From Hyphomicrobiales bacterium (GTDB taxonomy: Bacteria > Pseudomonadota > Alphaproteobacteria > Rhizobiales > Rhizobiaceae): a DNA stretch of 64,000 bases. Position 1 is the first letter of the stretch. The number at the start of each line of letters is the position of its first letter. The translations under genes were made by a program, and so were the position numbers. This document shows, piece by piece, positions 8,132-16,942 of this stretch. The DNA is taken from NCBI GenBank assembly GCA_900469965.1, contig UBZP01000006.1, positions 62,001 through 126,000 on the forward strand, read 5' to 3'. The notes under the pieces are model-generated. The model did not search any database. It saw only the letters and a program-made list of their open reading frames with translations, and was not told the origin of the DNA.

Positions 8132-8608
8132 ATGAACCTGCCTGTTTCCGGCGAGGTCGCGTCGAGAACCCTTTCCATCGTCACGGCGATGAAGGGAGCC
8201 GAAGGACCGCTGCTGCCGATCCTGCACGAGATCCAGGCCGAGTTCGGCTATGTGCCGCAGGACAGCGTGCCGGTAATCGCACGGGAATTGAACCTGTCGC
8301 GGGCCGAGGTGCACGGCGTCGTCACCTTCTATCACGATTTCCGCGACCACCCGACCGGCCGCCATGTGCTGAAGCTCTGTCGCGCGGAGGCCTGTCAGTC
8401 GATGGGCGCCGATGCCGTCGCAGCCCGCGTCAAGGCCCTGCTCGGCATCGATTTCCACCAGACGACGCTCGACGGCGCGGTGACGCTGGAGCCGGTCTAC
8501 TGTCTCGGGCTCTGTTCCTGCGCGCCGAGCGCGATGCTGGACGGGGAGGTCCATGGTCGTCTCGACGCGACGGCTGCGGCGGAACTCGTGCGGGAGGCAC
8601 GCCGATGA
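8132..8608 (+). CDS. fdsG: NAD-dependent formate dehydrogenase gamma subunit FdsG
   Basis: A 158-aa NuoE-like thioredoxin-fold [2Fe-2S] subunit of soluble NAD-dependent formate dehydrogenase. The helical N-terminus carries LPILHEIQAEFGYVP; the cluster cysteines lie in LCRAEACQ and YCLGLCSC, the four-Cys pattern of NuoE/FdsG. The start at 8132 has GGGAGGAA about 5 nt upstream. Its stop overlaps the fdsB start (ATGA), so the two are translationally coupled. It passes electrons between the FdsB flavin and the FdsA clusters. Confidence 0.93.
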   Translation: MNLPVSGEVASRTLSIVTAMKGAEGPLLPILHEIQAEFGYVPQDSVPVIARELNLSRAEVHGVVTFYHDFRDHPTGRHVLKLCRAEACQSMGADAVAARVKALLGIDFHQTTLDGAVTLEPVYCLGLCSCAPSAMLDGEVHGRLDATAAAELVREARR

Positions 8609-10161
8609 CGGTGAAGCTCTACGTTCCGAAGGATGCGGCCGCGCTTGCGCTCGGCGCCGACCGGGTGGCGGCCGCAATCGAGCGGGAGGCCATCGCACGC
8701 GGCGTGGCGGTCTCGATCGTCCGCAACGGCTCGCGCGGCATGCACTGGCTCGAGCCCTTGGTCGAGGTGGTCGTGGGTCACGAGCGCATCGCCTATGGTC
8801 CGGTCCGGCCGGACGACGTGGCCTCGCTGTTCGACGCCGGCTTCCTCGAGGGCGGCGCGCATCCGCTCTGTCGCGGTGCGACGAAGGACATTCCGTTCCT
8901 GAAGCAGCAGACGCGGCTGACCTTTGCCCGCTGCGGCATCGTCGATCCGCTCTCGCTCGACGACTATCGGCGCTTCCGCGGCCTGACGGGGCTGGAGAAG
9001 GCGATCGAAATGGCGCCGGGCGACATCGTCAGGGAAGTCACCGACAGCGGCCTGCGCGGCCGCGGCGGCGCGGGCTTTCCGACGGGCATCAAGTGGAAGA
9101 CGGTGCTGGAGGCGGCCGGCGAGCGGAAATACATCGTCTGCAACGCCGACGAGGGCGATTCGGGCACCTTCGCCGACCGGATGATCATGGAGGGCGATCC
9201 CTTCGTGCTGATCGAGGGCATGGCGATCGCGGGGCTCGCGACCGGGGCCACGAAGGGCTTCATCTACACCCGTTCCGAATATCCGCATGCGATCGCCGCC
9301 ATGAGCGCGGCCATCGAGGTCGCGCGGCGCGAGGGCGTGCTCGGACCGTCGGTGCTGGGCTCGGGACGGGCGTTCGACATGGAGGTGCGCGTCGGCGCCG
9401 GCGCCTATGTCTGCGGCGAGGAGACGGCGCTGCTCAACAGCCTCGAGGGCAAGCGCGGCGTCGTCCGCGCCAAGCCGCCGCTGCCGGCGCACAAGGGGCT
9501 GTTCGACTGTCCGACCGTCATCAACAACGTCATCTCGCTCGCTTCCGTGCCGGTCATCCTCGACCGCGGCGCGGCGTTCTACCGGGACTTCGGCATGGGC
9601 CGCTCGCGCGGCACGATCCCGATCCAGATCGCCGGCAACGTCAAGCATGGCGGGCTCTACGAGACCGCGTTCGGCCTGTCGCTCGGCGAGATCGTCGACC
9701 ATATCGGCGGCGGCACGGCATCGGGCCGGCCGCTGAAGGCGGTGCAGGTCGGCGGTCCGCTCGGGGCCTATTTCCCGCGCGCCCTGTTCGACACGCCGTT
9801 CGACTATGAGGCCTTCGCGGCCAAGGACGGGCTGATCGGCCATGCCGGCATCGTCGTCTTCGACGATACGGTGGACATGCTGCACCAGGCGCGCTTCGCC
9901 ATGGAGTTCTGCGCGATCGAGAGCTGCGGCAAGTGCACGCCCTGCCGCATCGGCTCCACGCGCGGCGTCGAGGTGGCGGACAACATCGCCCATGGCGTCG
10001 AGCCTGAGAAGAACCGCGAACTTCTGGCCGACCTCTGCAACACGATGAAGTTCGGCTCACTCTGCGCGCTCGGCGGCTTCACGCCCTATCCGGTGATGAG
10101 CGCGATGACGCATTTCCCGGAGGATTTTGCGCCGGCGCCGAGAGTGGAGGCCGCGGAATGA
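8605..10161 (+). CDS. fdsB: NAD-dependent formate dehydrogenase beta subunit FdsB
   Basis: A 518-aa NuoF-like flavoprotein with an N-terminal thioredoxin-like extension. It binds FMN and NAD: the glycine-rich stretch GRGGAGFPTG and the NADEGDSGTFADR segment are typical. A C-terminal [4Fe-4S] site lies in ESCGKCTPCR with a later cysteine near SLCALGG. It hands electrons from formate to NAD+. The start overlaps the fdsG stop, and its own stop overlaps the start of the DUF4287 gene (ATGA at 10158-10161), an arrangement not seen in the standard fdsGBACD order. Confidence 0.93.
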   Translation: MTVKLYVPKDAAALALGADRVAAAIEREAIARGVAVSIVRNGSRGMHWLEPLVEVVVGHERIAYGPVRPDDVASLFDAGFLEGGAHPLCRGATKDIPFLKQQTRLTFARCGIVDPLSLDDYRRFRGLTGLEKAIEMAPGDIVREVTDSGLRGRGGAGFPTGIKWKTVLEAAGERKYIVCNADEGDSGTFADRMIMEGDPFVLIEGMAIAGLATGATKGFIYTRSEYPHAIAAMSAAIEVARREGVLGPSVLGSGRAFDMEVRVGAGAYVCGEETALLNSLEGKRGVVRAKPPLPAHKGLFDCPTVINNVISLASVPVILDRGAAFYRDFGMGRSRGTIPIQIAGNVKHGGLYETAFGLSLGEIVDHIGGGTASGRPLKAVQVGGPLGAYFPRALFDTPFDYEAFAAKDGLIGHAGIVVFDDTVDMLHQARFAMEFCAIESCGKCTPCRIGSTRGVEVADNIAHGVEPEKNRELLADLCNTMKFGSLCALGGFTPYPVMSAMTHFPEDFAPAPRVEAAE

Positions 10162-10370
10162 GCGAGATGGAGAAGCTGAAAGGCCCGGCGTCCTACTTCC
10201 CTTCGATCGAGAAGACGTATGGCCAGCCGATCGAGCATTGGAAGGCGATCATCCGCGCGCAGGACGGCAAGACGCACATGCAGATCGTGGCGTTCCTGAA
10301 GGAGACGCACGGTCTCGGCCACGGCCATGCCAATGCGCTCGTCGCGGCCACGCTGGCCGAGAAGTCGTAG
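10158..10370 (+). CDS. DUF4287-type small protein inserted in the formate dehydrogenase operon
   Basis: A 70-aa protein resembling DUF4287 domains: an N-terminal YFPSIEKTYGQPIEHW segment, then KTHMQIVAFLKETHGLGHGHAN, a compact helical unit with a HGLGHGHAN motif. It has no signal peptide or membrane helix and no known enzyme motif. Its ATG overlaps the fdsB stop by 4 nt, so it is translated together with fdsB; fdsA follows 60 nt later. Position suggests an accessory role for the enzyme or its cofactor, but function is unknown. Family assignment is from recalled motif similarity. Confidence 0.8.
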   Translation: MSEMEKLKGPASYFPSIEKTYGQPIEHWKAIIRAQDGKTHMQIVAFLKETHGLGHGHANALVAATLAEKS

Positions 10371-10430
10371 AACTTGAACCCAGTCGTCCGGGCCCGCCCG
10401 TGGCGCATCTGACTTGATCCGGAGGTTTTC

Positions 10431-13310
10431 ATGCCCCTCGTTCCCGAAATCGACTACGGCACGCCGGCCTCCAGGTCGGACAAGCTGGTGACGCTGACGA
10501 TCGACGGGCGCGAAGTCACCGTGCCGGAAGGCACCTCGATCATGCGCGCCTCGATGGAAGCGGGCATCGAGATCCCGAAGCTCTGCGCCACCGACATGGT
10601 CGACGCCTTCGGCTCCTGCCGGCTCTGTCTCGTCGAGATCCAGGGGCGCGCCGGGATGCCGGCCTCGTGCACGACGCCGGTCGCCCCCGGGCTCGTCGTT
10701 TCCACCCAGACGTCGCGGCTGAAGGACGTGCGCCGCGGGGTGATGGAGCTCTACATCTCCGACCACCCGCTCGACTGCCTCACCTGTGCGGCCAACGGCG
10801 ACTGCGAGCTGCAGGACATGGCGGGTGCCGTCGGCCTGCGCGACGTGCGTTACGGCTATGACGGCGAGAACCACGTGCGCGCCCGCAACGACGGCGCGAT
10901 CAACATCAAGTGGCAGCCGAAGGACGAATCCAACCCCTATTTCACCTTCGACGCCTCCAAGTGCATCGTCTGCTCGCGCTGCGTGCGCGCCTGCGAGGAG
11001 GTGCAGGGCACGTTTGCGCTGACGATCGAGGGCCGCGGTTTCGACAGCCGCGTCTCGGCCGGCCAGCACGAAGCCTTCGTCGCCTCCGAATGCGTCTCCT
11101 GCGGCGCCTGCGTGCAGGCCTGCCCGACGGCGACGCTGACGGAGAAGTCGGTGATCGAAATCGGCCAGCCGGAGCATTCGGTCGTCACCACCTGTGCCTA
11201 TTGCGGCGTCGGCTGCTCGTTCAAGGCGGAGATGCGCGGCGAAGAACTGGTGCGGATGGTGCCGTGGAAGGACGGGCAGGCCAACCGCGGCCATTCCTGC
11301 GTGAAGGGCCGCTTCGCCTACGGCTACTCGACCCATCGCGACCGCATCCTCAACCCGATGATCCGCGAGAAGATTTCCGATCCCTGGCGGGAGGTCACCT
11401 GGGAGGAGGCATACGCACATGTGGCGAGCGAGTTCCGCCGCATCCAGTACCAGTACGGCCGCGATTCGATCGGCGGCATCACCTCGTCGCGCTGCACCAA
11501 CGAGGAGACCTACCTGGTGCAGAAGCTGGTGCGCGCCGGCTTCGGCAACAACAACGTCGACACCTGCGCCCGCGTCTGCCATTCGCCGACGGGCTACGGC
11601 CTCGGCCAGACCTTCGGAACGTCCGCGGGAACGCAGAACTTCGATTCGGTCGAGCAGACCGACGTCGTCATCGTCATCGGCGCCAATCCGACCGACGGGC
11701 ACCCGGTGTTCGCCTCGCGGCTGAAGAAGCGGCTGCGGCAGGGCGCGAAGCTGATCGTCATCGATCCGCGCCGGATCGATCTCGTCAAGGGGCCGCATGT
11801 CCAGGCGAGCTATCACCTGCCGCTCCGACCCGGCACCAACGTCGCCGTCGTCACCGCGCTGGCGCACGTGATCGTGACCGAAGGGCTCTACGACGAAAAG
11901 TTCATCCGCGAGCGCTGCGACTGGTCGGAATTCGAAGACTGGGCCGGCTTTGTATCCGAGGAGCGGCATAGCCCGGAGGCGGTCGAAACGCTTACCGGCG
12001 TTCCGGCCGAGCTCGTCCGCGGCGCGGCGCGGCTGTTCGCCAAGGGCGGCAACGGCTCGATCTACTACGGTCTCGGCGTGACCGAGCACAGCCAGGGCTC
12101 GACGACGGTGATGGCGATCGCCAACCTCGCGATGGCGACCGGCAATATCGGCCGTCCGGGCGTCGGCGTGAACCCGCTGCGCGGGCAGAACAACGTCCAG
12201 GGCTCCTGCGACATGGGCTCGTTCCCGCACGAGCTTCCCGGCTACCGCCACATCTCCGACGACGCGACGCGCGAGACCTTCGAGAAGCTCTGGGGCGTGA
12301 AGCTGAACAACGAGCCGGGCCTGCGCATTCCCAACATGCTGGACGCGGCCGTCGAGGGCACGTTCAAGGGCATCTACATCCAGGGCGAGGACATCCTGCA
12401 GTCCGATCCGGACACGAAGCACGTCTCCGCAGGTCTCGCGGCGATGGAGTGCGTGGTCGTGCAGGACCTGTTCCTGAACGAGACGGCGAACTACGCCCAT
12501 GTCTTCCTGCCGGGCTCCACCTTCCTGGAGAAGGATGGCACCTTCACCAATGCCGAGCGCCGCATCAACCGCGTGCGGCGGGTGATGACGCCGCGCAACG
12601 GATTTGCCGACTGGGAGGTGACGCAGAAGCTGGCGCAGGCCATGGGGCTCGCCTGGAACTACAGCCATCCGTCCGAGATCATGGACGAGATCGCCGCGAC
12701 CACGCCGAGCTTCGCGCTTGTCTCCTACGACTATCTGGAGAAGATGGGCTCGGTGCAGTGGCCCTGCAACGAGAAGCATCCGGAAGGCTCGCCGATCATG
12801 CATGTCGACGGCTTCGTGCGCGGCAAGGGCAAGTTCATCCGCACCGAATACGTGGCGACCGACGAGAAGACCGGCCCGCGCTTCCCGCTGCTGCTGACGA
12901 CCGGCCGCATCCTCAGCCAGTACAATGTCGGCGCGCAGACGCGGCGGACCGACAACGTCGTCTGGCACGACGAGGACCGGCTGGAGATCCATCCGCACGA
13001 CGCCGAGGACCGCGGCATCCGCGACGGCGACTGGGTGCGGCTCGCCAGCCGCTCCGGCGAGACGACGCTGCATGCGCTGATCACCGATCGGGTGTCGCCG
13101 GGCGTGGTCTATACCACCTTCCACCACCCGGACACGCAGGCGAACGTGATCACCACGGACTTTTCCGACTGGGCGACCAACTGCCCGGAATACAAGGTCA
13201 CCGCCGTTCAGGTCTCGCCCTCCAACGGACCGTCCGACTGGCAGGTCGAGTATGACGAGCAGGCGCGCCGCTCGCGTCGCATTGCCGGCAAGCTGGAGGC
13301 GGCGGAGTAG
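10431..13310 (+). CDS. fdsA: NAD-dependent formate dehydrogenase catalytic alpha subunit FdsA
   Basis: The 959-aa molybdenum (bis-MGD) subunit oxidising formate to CO2. Domains in order: N-terminal [2Fe-2S] ferredoxin (FGSCRLCLVEIQG); NuoG-like CxxCxxxxxC cluster region (DCLTCAANGDC); two [4Fe-4S] ferredoxin motifs (CIVCSRCVRAC and CVSCGACVQAC); a further [4Fe-4S] site (CAYCGVGCSF); and the molybdopterin oxidoreductase core with a C-terminal dinucleotide-binding domain. The Mo ligand is Cys383 followed by His384 in RVCHSPTGYG, so this is a cysteine, not selenocysteine, enzyme. Length is normal for FdsA. Confidence 0.95.
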   Translation: MPLVPEIDYGTPASRSDKLVTLTIDGREVTVPEGTSIMRASMEAGIEIPKLCATDMVDAFGSCRLCLVEIQGRAGMPASCTTPVAPGLVVSTQTSRLKDVRRGVMELYISDHPLDCLTCAANGDCELQDMAGAVGLRDVRYGYDGENHVRARNDGAINIKWQPKDESNPYFTFDASKCIVCSRCVRACEEVQGTFALTIEGRGFDSRVSAGQHEAFVASECVSCGACVQACPTATLTEKSVIEIGQPEHSVVTTCAYCGVGCSFKAEMRGEELVRMVPWKDGQANRGHSCVKGRFAYGYSTHRDRILNPMIREKISDPWREVTWEEAYAHVASEFRRIQYQYGRDSIGGITSSRCTNEETYLVQKLVRAGFGNNNVDTCARVCHSPTGYGLGQTFGTSAGTQNFDSVEQTDVVIVIGANPTDGHPVFASRLKKRLRQGAKLIVIDPRRIDLVKGPHVQASYHLPLRPGTNVAVVTALAHVIVTEGLYDEKFIRERCDWSEFEDWAGFVSEERHSPEAVETLTGVPAELVRGAARLFAKGGNGSIYYGLGVTEHSQGSTTVMAIANLAMATGNIGRPGVGVNPLRGQNNVQGSCDMGSFPHELPGYRHISDDATRETFEKLWGVKLNNEPGLRIPNMLDAAVEGTFKGIYIQGEDILQSDPDTKHVSAGLAAMECVVVQDLFLNETANYAHVFLPGSTFLEKDGTFTNAERRINRVRRVMTPRNGFADWEVTQKLAQAMGLAWNYSHPSEIMDEIAATTPSFALVSYDYLEKMGSVQWPCNEKHPEGSPIMHVDGFVRGKGKFIRTEYVATDEKTGPRFPLLLTTGRILSQYNVGAQTRRTDNVVWHDEDRLEIHPHDAEDRGIRDGDWVRLASRSGETTLHALITDRVSPGVVYTTFHHPDTQANVITTDFSDWATNCPEYKVTAVQVSPSNGPSDWQVEYDEQARRSRRIAGKLEAAE

Positions 13311-13319
13311 GAGTTGGCG

Positions 13320-13379
13320 ATGACAGCCCATGCGGTGATGTTCCTGCCGGATCCCTTACCGGATCCCGTCGAGCCATGA
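13320..13379 (+). CDS. Possible 19-codon leader ORF coupled to fdhD
   Basis: A 19-codon frame fills the fdsA-fdhD gap. It has a strong AGGAG site at 13309-13313 six nt before its ATG, while fdhD has little ribosome site of its own. Its TGA (13377-13379) overlaps the fdhD ATG (13376-13378). It encodes a PDP-rich peptide from a 9-nt direct repeat (13347-13355 and 13359-13367). This is either a translational-coupling leader or chance; no homology is claimed. Confidence 0.4.
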   Translation: MTAHAVMFLPDPLPDPVEP

Positions 13380-14218
13380 GCAGCTTCGACACAACGCGAA
13401 AGGTTCCGGAACTGGCGCGCCGCGCCGGCCGGCTTGCGGCGGGCGAGCGGATCGTGCCCGAGGAGGTGCCGGTCGCCTTCACCTATCACGGTTCGACCCA
13501 TGCGGTGATGATGGCGACGCCCGCCGACCTTCAGGATTTCGCCGTCGGCTTCAGCCTGACCGAGGGGATCGTCGGCGATGCCGCCGAGATCGAGCAGGTC
13601 GAGATCGTCGAAGAGGACAAGGGCATCGACCTGCAGATCCGTCTCGCCGAGGCGCAGAGCGAGGCGTTGACGACACGCCGCCGCCATATGGCGGGGCCGG
13701 TCGGATGCGGGCTCTGCGGCATCGAATCGATCGAGCAGGCCGTTCGGATCACGCCGTCGGTGCGGGGATCGGCCCTGCGCCTGACCGAGGACCAGGTGGC
13801 CGAGGCGGCGCGGCTGCTGGGCGGCCTGCAGACGCTGCACATCGAGACGCGCGCCGTGCACGGCGCGGGCTTCTTCGTGCCCGGTACGGGGATGATCGCG
13901 GCGCGCGAGGACGTGGGGCGGCACAATGCGCTGGACAAGCTCGCCGGAGCCGCCGCGAGAGCCGGCTATCGCGGGAAAGAGGGCGCCGTCGTCGTCACGA
14001 GCCGGGTATCGGTGGAGATGGTGCAGAAGACGGCCGTGATCGGCAGCCCGTTCATCATCGCCATTTCCGCGCCGACCGCGCTTGCGATCCGCACCGCCGA
14101 GGAGGCCGGGATGACGCTGATCGCACTCGTGCGGGGCGACGAATTCGAGATTTTCACAGGGTCAGAGCGGGTCGTGCCGGCTTCGGACGATGCCGTGCGC
14201 CGCGCCGGAAACGGGTAG
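13376..14218 (+). CDS. fdhD: Formate dehydrogenase accessory sulfurtransferase FdhD
   Basis: A 280-aa FdhD (FdsC) protein that transfers sulfur from a cysteine desulfurase to the molybdenum cofactor before insertion in FdsA. The functional CxxC loop is present as GCGLCG (Cys111 and Cys114), together with the FdhD stretches EDVGRHNALDK and VVTSRVSVEMVQK. Length is normal. It sits between fdsA and fdsD and its start overlaps the stop of a 19-codon leader. Confidence 0.93.
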   Translation: MSSFDTTRKVPELARRAGRLAAGERIVPEEVPVAFTYHGSTHAVMMATPADLQDFAVGFSLTEGIVGDAAEIEQVEIVEEDKGIDLQIRLAEAQSEALTTRRRHMAGPVGCGLCGIESIEQAVRITPSVRGSALRLTEDQVAEAARLLGGLQTLHIETRAVHGAGFFVPGTGMIAAREDVGRHNALDKLAGAAARAGYRGKEGAVVVTSRVSVEMVQKTAVIGSPFIIAISAPTALAIRTAEEAGMTLIALVRGDEFEIFTGSERVVPASDDAVRRAGNG

Positions 14219-14230
14219 GGAAACACACCG

Positions 14231-14485
14231 ATGTCGAACGATGCCAAGCTGGTCCGGATGGCCAACCAGATCGCCACCTTCTTCCATTCGCAGCCGGGGG
14301 AGGACGGGCCGATGGGGGTTGCCACCCACATCAACAAGTTCTGGGAGCCGCGCATGCGCCGGCAGTTCTTCGACATCGTCGACAATCACGGCGGCGCGGG
14401 ACTGGATCCGCTGGTGCTGGAGGCTGCCGCGCTGGTCAGGCGCCCGCCGGCGGAAGGGTCCGCTCGGCAGGCGCCGGACGCGTAG
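14231..14485 (+). CDS. fdsD: Formate dehydrogenase delta subunit FdsD
   Basis: An 84-aa small subunit closing the fds operon, 12 nt after fdhD. The family pattern is visible: KLVRMANQIATFF, then THINKFWEPRMR and ELDPLV-like GLDPLVLEAA. FdsD is required for assembly or stability of the FdsABG complex. No metal site or membrane segment is seen. A start internal to this frame is unlikely because the conserved block begins near residue 6. Confidence 0.9.
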   Translation: MSNDAKLVRMANQIATFFHSQPGEDGPMGVATHINKFWEPRMRRQFFDIVDNHGGAGLDPLVLEAAALVRRPPAEGSARQAPDA

Positions 14486-14502
14486 GACCGGGCTGCGTCC
14501 GC

Positions 14503-15057
14503 TCAGGCGGCCAGCAGTTTCGGAATGAGAAAGCCGGTGCGCCGGCGGTAGGCGTCATACTCCGCCGCCAGCGGCGTGGAGGCGAACTTCTTCTCTTCGC
14601 CCTTTGCCGCGATCACGTAGATCACCACGAAGGCGATCACCGGCAGCACCGACCAGATGGTCCAGGTGGCGATGCCCCAGCCGGCCCAGAAGATGATGTA
14701 GGACGTGTAGAACGGGTGGCGCACATAGCGATAGGGGCCCGTGGTCACGAGGCTGTCGGGATTGTCGGGGTCGAAGGCGAAGCGAAGCCGCGCCTTGCGC
14801 GAGGCCGCGATCGCCCACCAGAACATGACGGCCGCCGCGATTTCAAGGCCGAGGCCGACGATCTGCGCCGGGAGCGGCTGGGTGACGCTCCAGACCAGGT
14901 AGAGGAAATAGAGCGTCGTCAGGGTCACGACGGCGGAAATGACCTTGAAGCCGGAGGGCACCTGCGGCGAGGAGAAGTGTGCCCGTAGCGACCAGCTGTA
15001 GAAACCGACGACAGCGACGCTCATACAGGTGACGGCAATATCCAGTGCTGTTTCCAT
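14503..15057 (-). CDS. Isoprenylcysteine carboxyl methyltransferase-like membrane methyltransferase
   Basis: A roughly 184-aa integral membrane protein with four to five hydrophobic helices. The C-terminal half has the ICMT/PEMT signature: YRYVRHPFYTSY near the SAM site, followed by a KGEEKKF segment. Such bacterial proteins methylate lipids or small acceptors using SAM; the substrate is unknown. The start at 15057 is tentative, since AGGGGA abuts the ATG too closely and a longer frame to 15090 exists. It converges with fdsD. Confidence 0.75.
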   Translation of the reverse strand: METALDIAVTCMSVAVVGFYSWSLRAHFSSPQVPSGFKVISAVVTLTTLYFLYLVWSVTQPLPAQIVGLGLEIAAAVMFWWAIAASRKARLRFAFDPDNPDSLVTTGPYRYVRHPFYTSYIIFWAGWGIATWTIWSVLPVIAFVVIYVIAAKGEEKKFASTPLAAEYDAYRRRTGFLIPKLLAA

Positions 15058-15367
15058 TCCCCTGCCGGCTCCGCACCGGCTCCCCCTCAATGTAGGTCGT
15101 CCGAGACTGCCACGCGGTATCGGAACGGACGCAAGACCAACTCATCCCGAGCACGCCTGCCGGCTCCCCTGACACGGTGCTCTGGTACGGAGCCAAACCA
15201 TACCGAGAGCTGCGAAATGTCGCAATGCGACTTTGAACGTTTCCGCACCTTGTGATTGCGAACCGCGCCGTCTGCGGCTCTTCAGATTTCGTAAACCATC
15301 TGGGCGTATCCTGCCGGCGGCGATTGCTGCGAACATGCGGATCAATCCCCTGCGGAAGTGGAAGACG
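15058..15367. other. Gene-free divergent promoter region
   Basis: About 310 bp between the minus-strand methyltransferase and the plus-strand hydrolase. I see no convincing small ORF. Weak dyads are present (GTCGC/GCGAC around 15216-15230), and base composition is slightly lower in GC than neighbours around 15200-15310. It most likely carries both promoters. If the hydrolase starts at the in-frame ATG at 15335, the gap is 277 bp. Confidence 0.5.
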
Positions 15368-16243
15368 ATGTTCGACAGTCAGACGATCGTGACGCGTCAC
15401 GGCGCCGTACGCTACAGCGATACGGGCGGCTCGGGCTTCCCCGTCCTGTTGATCCATGGCTCCAGCTTTTCGCGGCGCGTCTTCGCGCGCCAGTTCGACA
15501 GCGGGCTGGCGAAGCGCTGGCGCCTGATCGCGCTCGACCTGCCCGGGCACGGCGAGTCGGACGATGCGCCGGTGCCGAACGTCAGCTACACCGCGCCGGG
15601 TTTTGCCGATTGCCTGGAAGAGTTCGCCGAGCAGCTCGACCTGAAGCGGCTTGCCGTATTCGGCTGGTCGCTCGGAGGGCACGCGGCGATCGAGTGGATG
15701 AGCCGCAGCACGCGCATCCGCGGCCTCATGCTGACGGGCGCGCCGCCGATCTCCCGCGGCATCATCGGCATGCTGCGCGCGTTCCACCCGTCGTTCGACC
15801 TGCTGCTGACGACGAAGCACACCTTCAGCGCCCGCGATGCGGCGCGCTTCTCCTCCCTCTGCTTCGGCGCGCAGGAGCCCGCACCCTTCCAGGACCTCGT
15901 GCTGCGCACGGATGGTCAGGTGCGGACGCATTTCGCCCAGAGTCTGGCGCGCGGCGACGGCGCCGACCAGCGGCGAACGGTCGAGACGGCGACGGTCCCC
16001 ATCGCGCTCGTGAACGGGGCGGACGACCCGTTCGTGCGTCTCGGCTATCTCGCGGGCATCCACGTTGCGGCGCAGTACGGCGACGAGCCGACCGTCGTCA
16101 TCGGCGCCGGCCATGCGCCGTTCTGGGAGAGGCCGGAGATCTTCAACCCGGTGCTCGACGGTTTCGTCGAGACGGTGGCGGCCGAGAGCGCCTCGGCCTG
16201 GCAGGCGCATGTGCGCCGCGTCACTGCACGCGCCCGGGCCTGA
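15368..16243 (+). CDS. Alpha/beta hydrolase
   Basis: A 291-aa alpha/beta-hydrolase fold enzyme, cytoplasmic (no signal peptide). The oxyanion stretch LLIHGSSFSRRVF is near residue 30, the nucleophile elbow is GWSLGGHA (Ser near residue 101), the acid is in NGADDPF and the catalytic His in GAGHAPFWE. These support a serine esterase, lipase or hydrolase; the substrate is not evident. The start at 15368 follows GGAAGTGGAAG; an in-frame ATG at 15335 would add 11 residues. Confidence 0.82.
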   Translation: MFDSQTIVTRHGAVRYSDTGGSGFPVLLIHGSSFSRRVFARQFDSGLAKRWRLIALDLPGHGESDDAPVPNVSYTAPGFADCLEEFAEQLDLKRLAVFGWSLGGHAAIEWMSRSTRIRGLMLTGAPPISRGIIGMLRAFHPSFDLLLTTKHTFSARDAARFSSLCFGAQEPAPFQDLVLRTDGQVRTHFAQSLARGDGADQRRTVETATVPIALVNGADDPFVRLGYLAGIHVAAQYGDEPTVVIGAGHAPFWERPEIFNPVLDGFVETVAAESASAWQAHVRRVTARARA

Positions 16244-16282
16244 GAGGCTCGCATCTCCAACCGGTGCAACGTCATTCAAACG

Positions 16283-16308
16283 AAAACGGCCGGTCTTTCG
16301 ACCGGCCG
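16283..16308 (-). terminator. Rho-independent terminator of cheW
   Basis: A 9-bp GC-rich stem (16287-16295 with 16300-16308) closes on a 4-nt loop. Read on the minus strand it is followed at once by TTTT (16286-16283), then CGTTTG. It lies 31 bp past the cheW stop, so it ends the cheW transcript; the plus strand has no T-tract. Confidence 0.8.
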
Positions 16309-16339
16309 AATGAACAGACGCTGCAGCTGAGCGCGGCGA

Positions 16340-16816
16340 TCAGGCCGCGATGTCCTCGATCTCGCGTTCCTTGAACATGCGCGACAGGTTGAGGAAGCAG
16401 ATCATGCCGTTCTCGTGGGCGATGATGCCTTCCGCATAGACCTTGTCGAACGAGGTCGTGACTTCCGGCACCGGCTGGATCTGGTCGCCGCGGATCGTCA
16501 GGATGTCGGAGACGCGGTCGACGACCAGGCCGACGACCATGCTGTGGACCTCGGCGACGACGATTGCGCTGCGCTCGTTGGCTTCCGTGCTGCGCATGCC
16601 GAGCTTGTGGGCGAGGTCGATGATCGGGATCACGGTGCCGCGCAGGTTCATCACGCCGATCACTTCGGGCGGCGAATGCGGGATCGGCGTCGACGGCGCC
16701 CAGCCGCGGATCTCGCGGATCGTCGTCGTCTTCACGCAGAATTCCTGATCGTGCAGCCGGAAGGCAATGATCTCCAGTGTTTCGCCGTCAAAGCCGGCCG
16801 TCTTGAAAGTCGTCAT
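16340..16816 (-). CDS. cheW: Chemotaxis coupling protein CheW (orphan)
   Basis: A 158-aa CheW, the adaptor joining methyl-accepting receptors to CheA at the cytoplasmic membrane. The single CheW beta-barrel domain covers residues about 12-150: FRLHDQEFCV, IREI, the conserved NLRGTVIPIIDL motif, and the late GIIAHENGMI block. No cheA, cheY or receptor gene is adjacent, so it is an orphan copy, monocistronic with its own terminator. It may serve a receptor array encoded elsewhere. Confidence 0.93.
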   Translation of the reverse strand: MTTFKTAGFDGETLEIIAFRLHDQEFCVKTTTIREIRGWAPSTPIPHSPPEVIGVMNLRGTVIPIIDLAHKLGMRSTEANERSAIVVAEVHSMVVGLVVDRVSDILTIRGDQIQPVPEVTTSFDKVYAEGIIAHENGMICFLNLSRMFKEREIEDIAA

Positions 16817-16942
16817 CGGTTGTCGCCCCAGTTCCTTGGCAGTCCAAATTCCTGGAGGCGAGGATAGCCGGGACGAGGTTAAGGATTGCTCAACCCGCCG
16901 CGGCGACCTCCGACAAGGATCGGCCGGAAGACCGGCGCCCCG

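Noticed and set aside
10086-13331. A frame of about 1080 codons antisense to fdsA
   Set aside because: Same composition artefact; fdsA on the other strand has all cluster and Mo motifs.
16923-16936. GCCGG/CCGGC hairpin at the end of rocD
   Set aside because: The stem is only 5 bp and no T-tract follows on either strand; not called as terminator.
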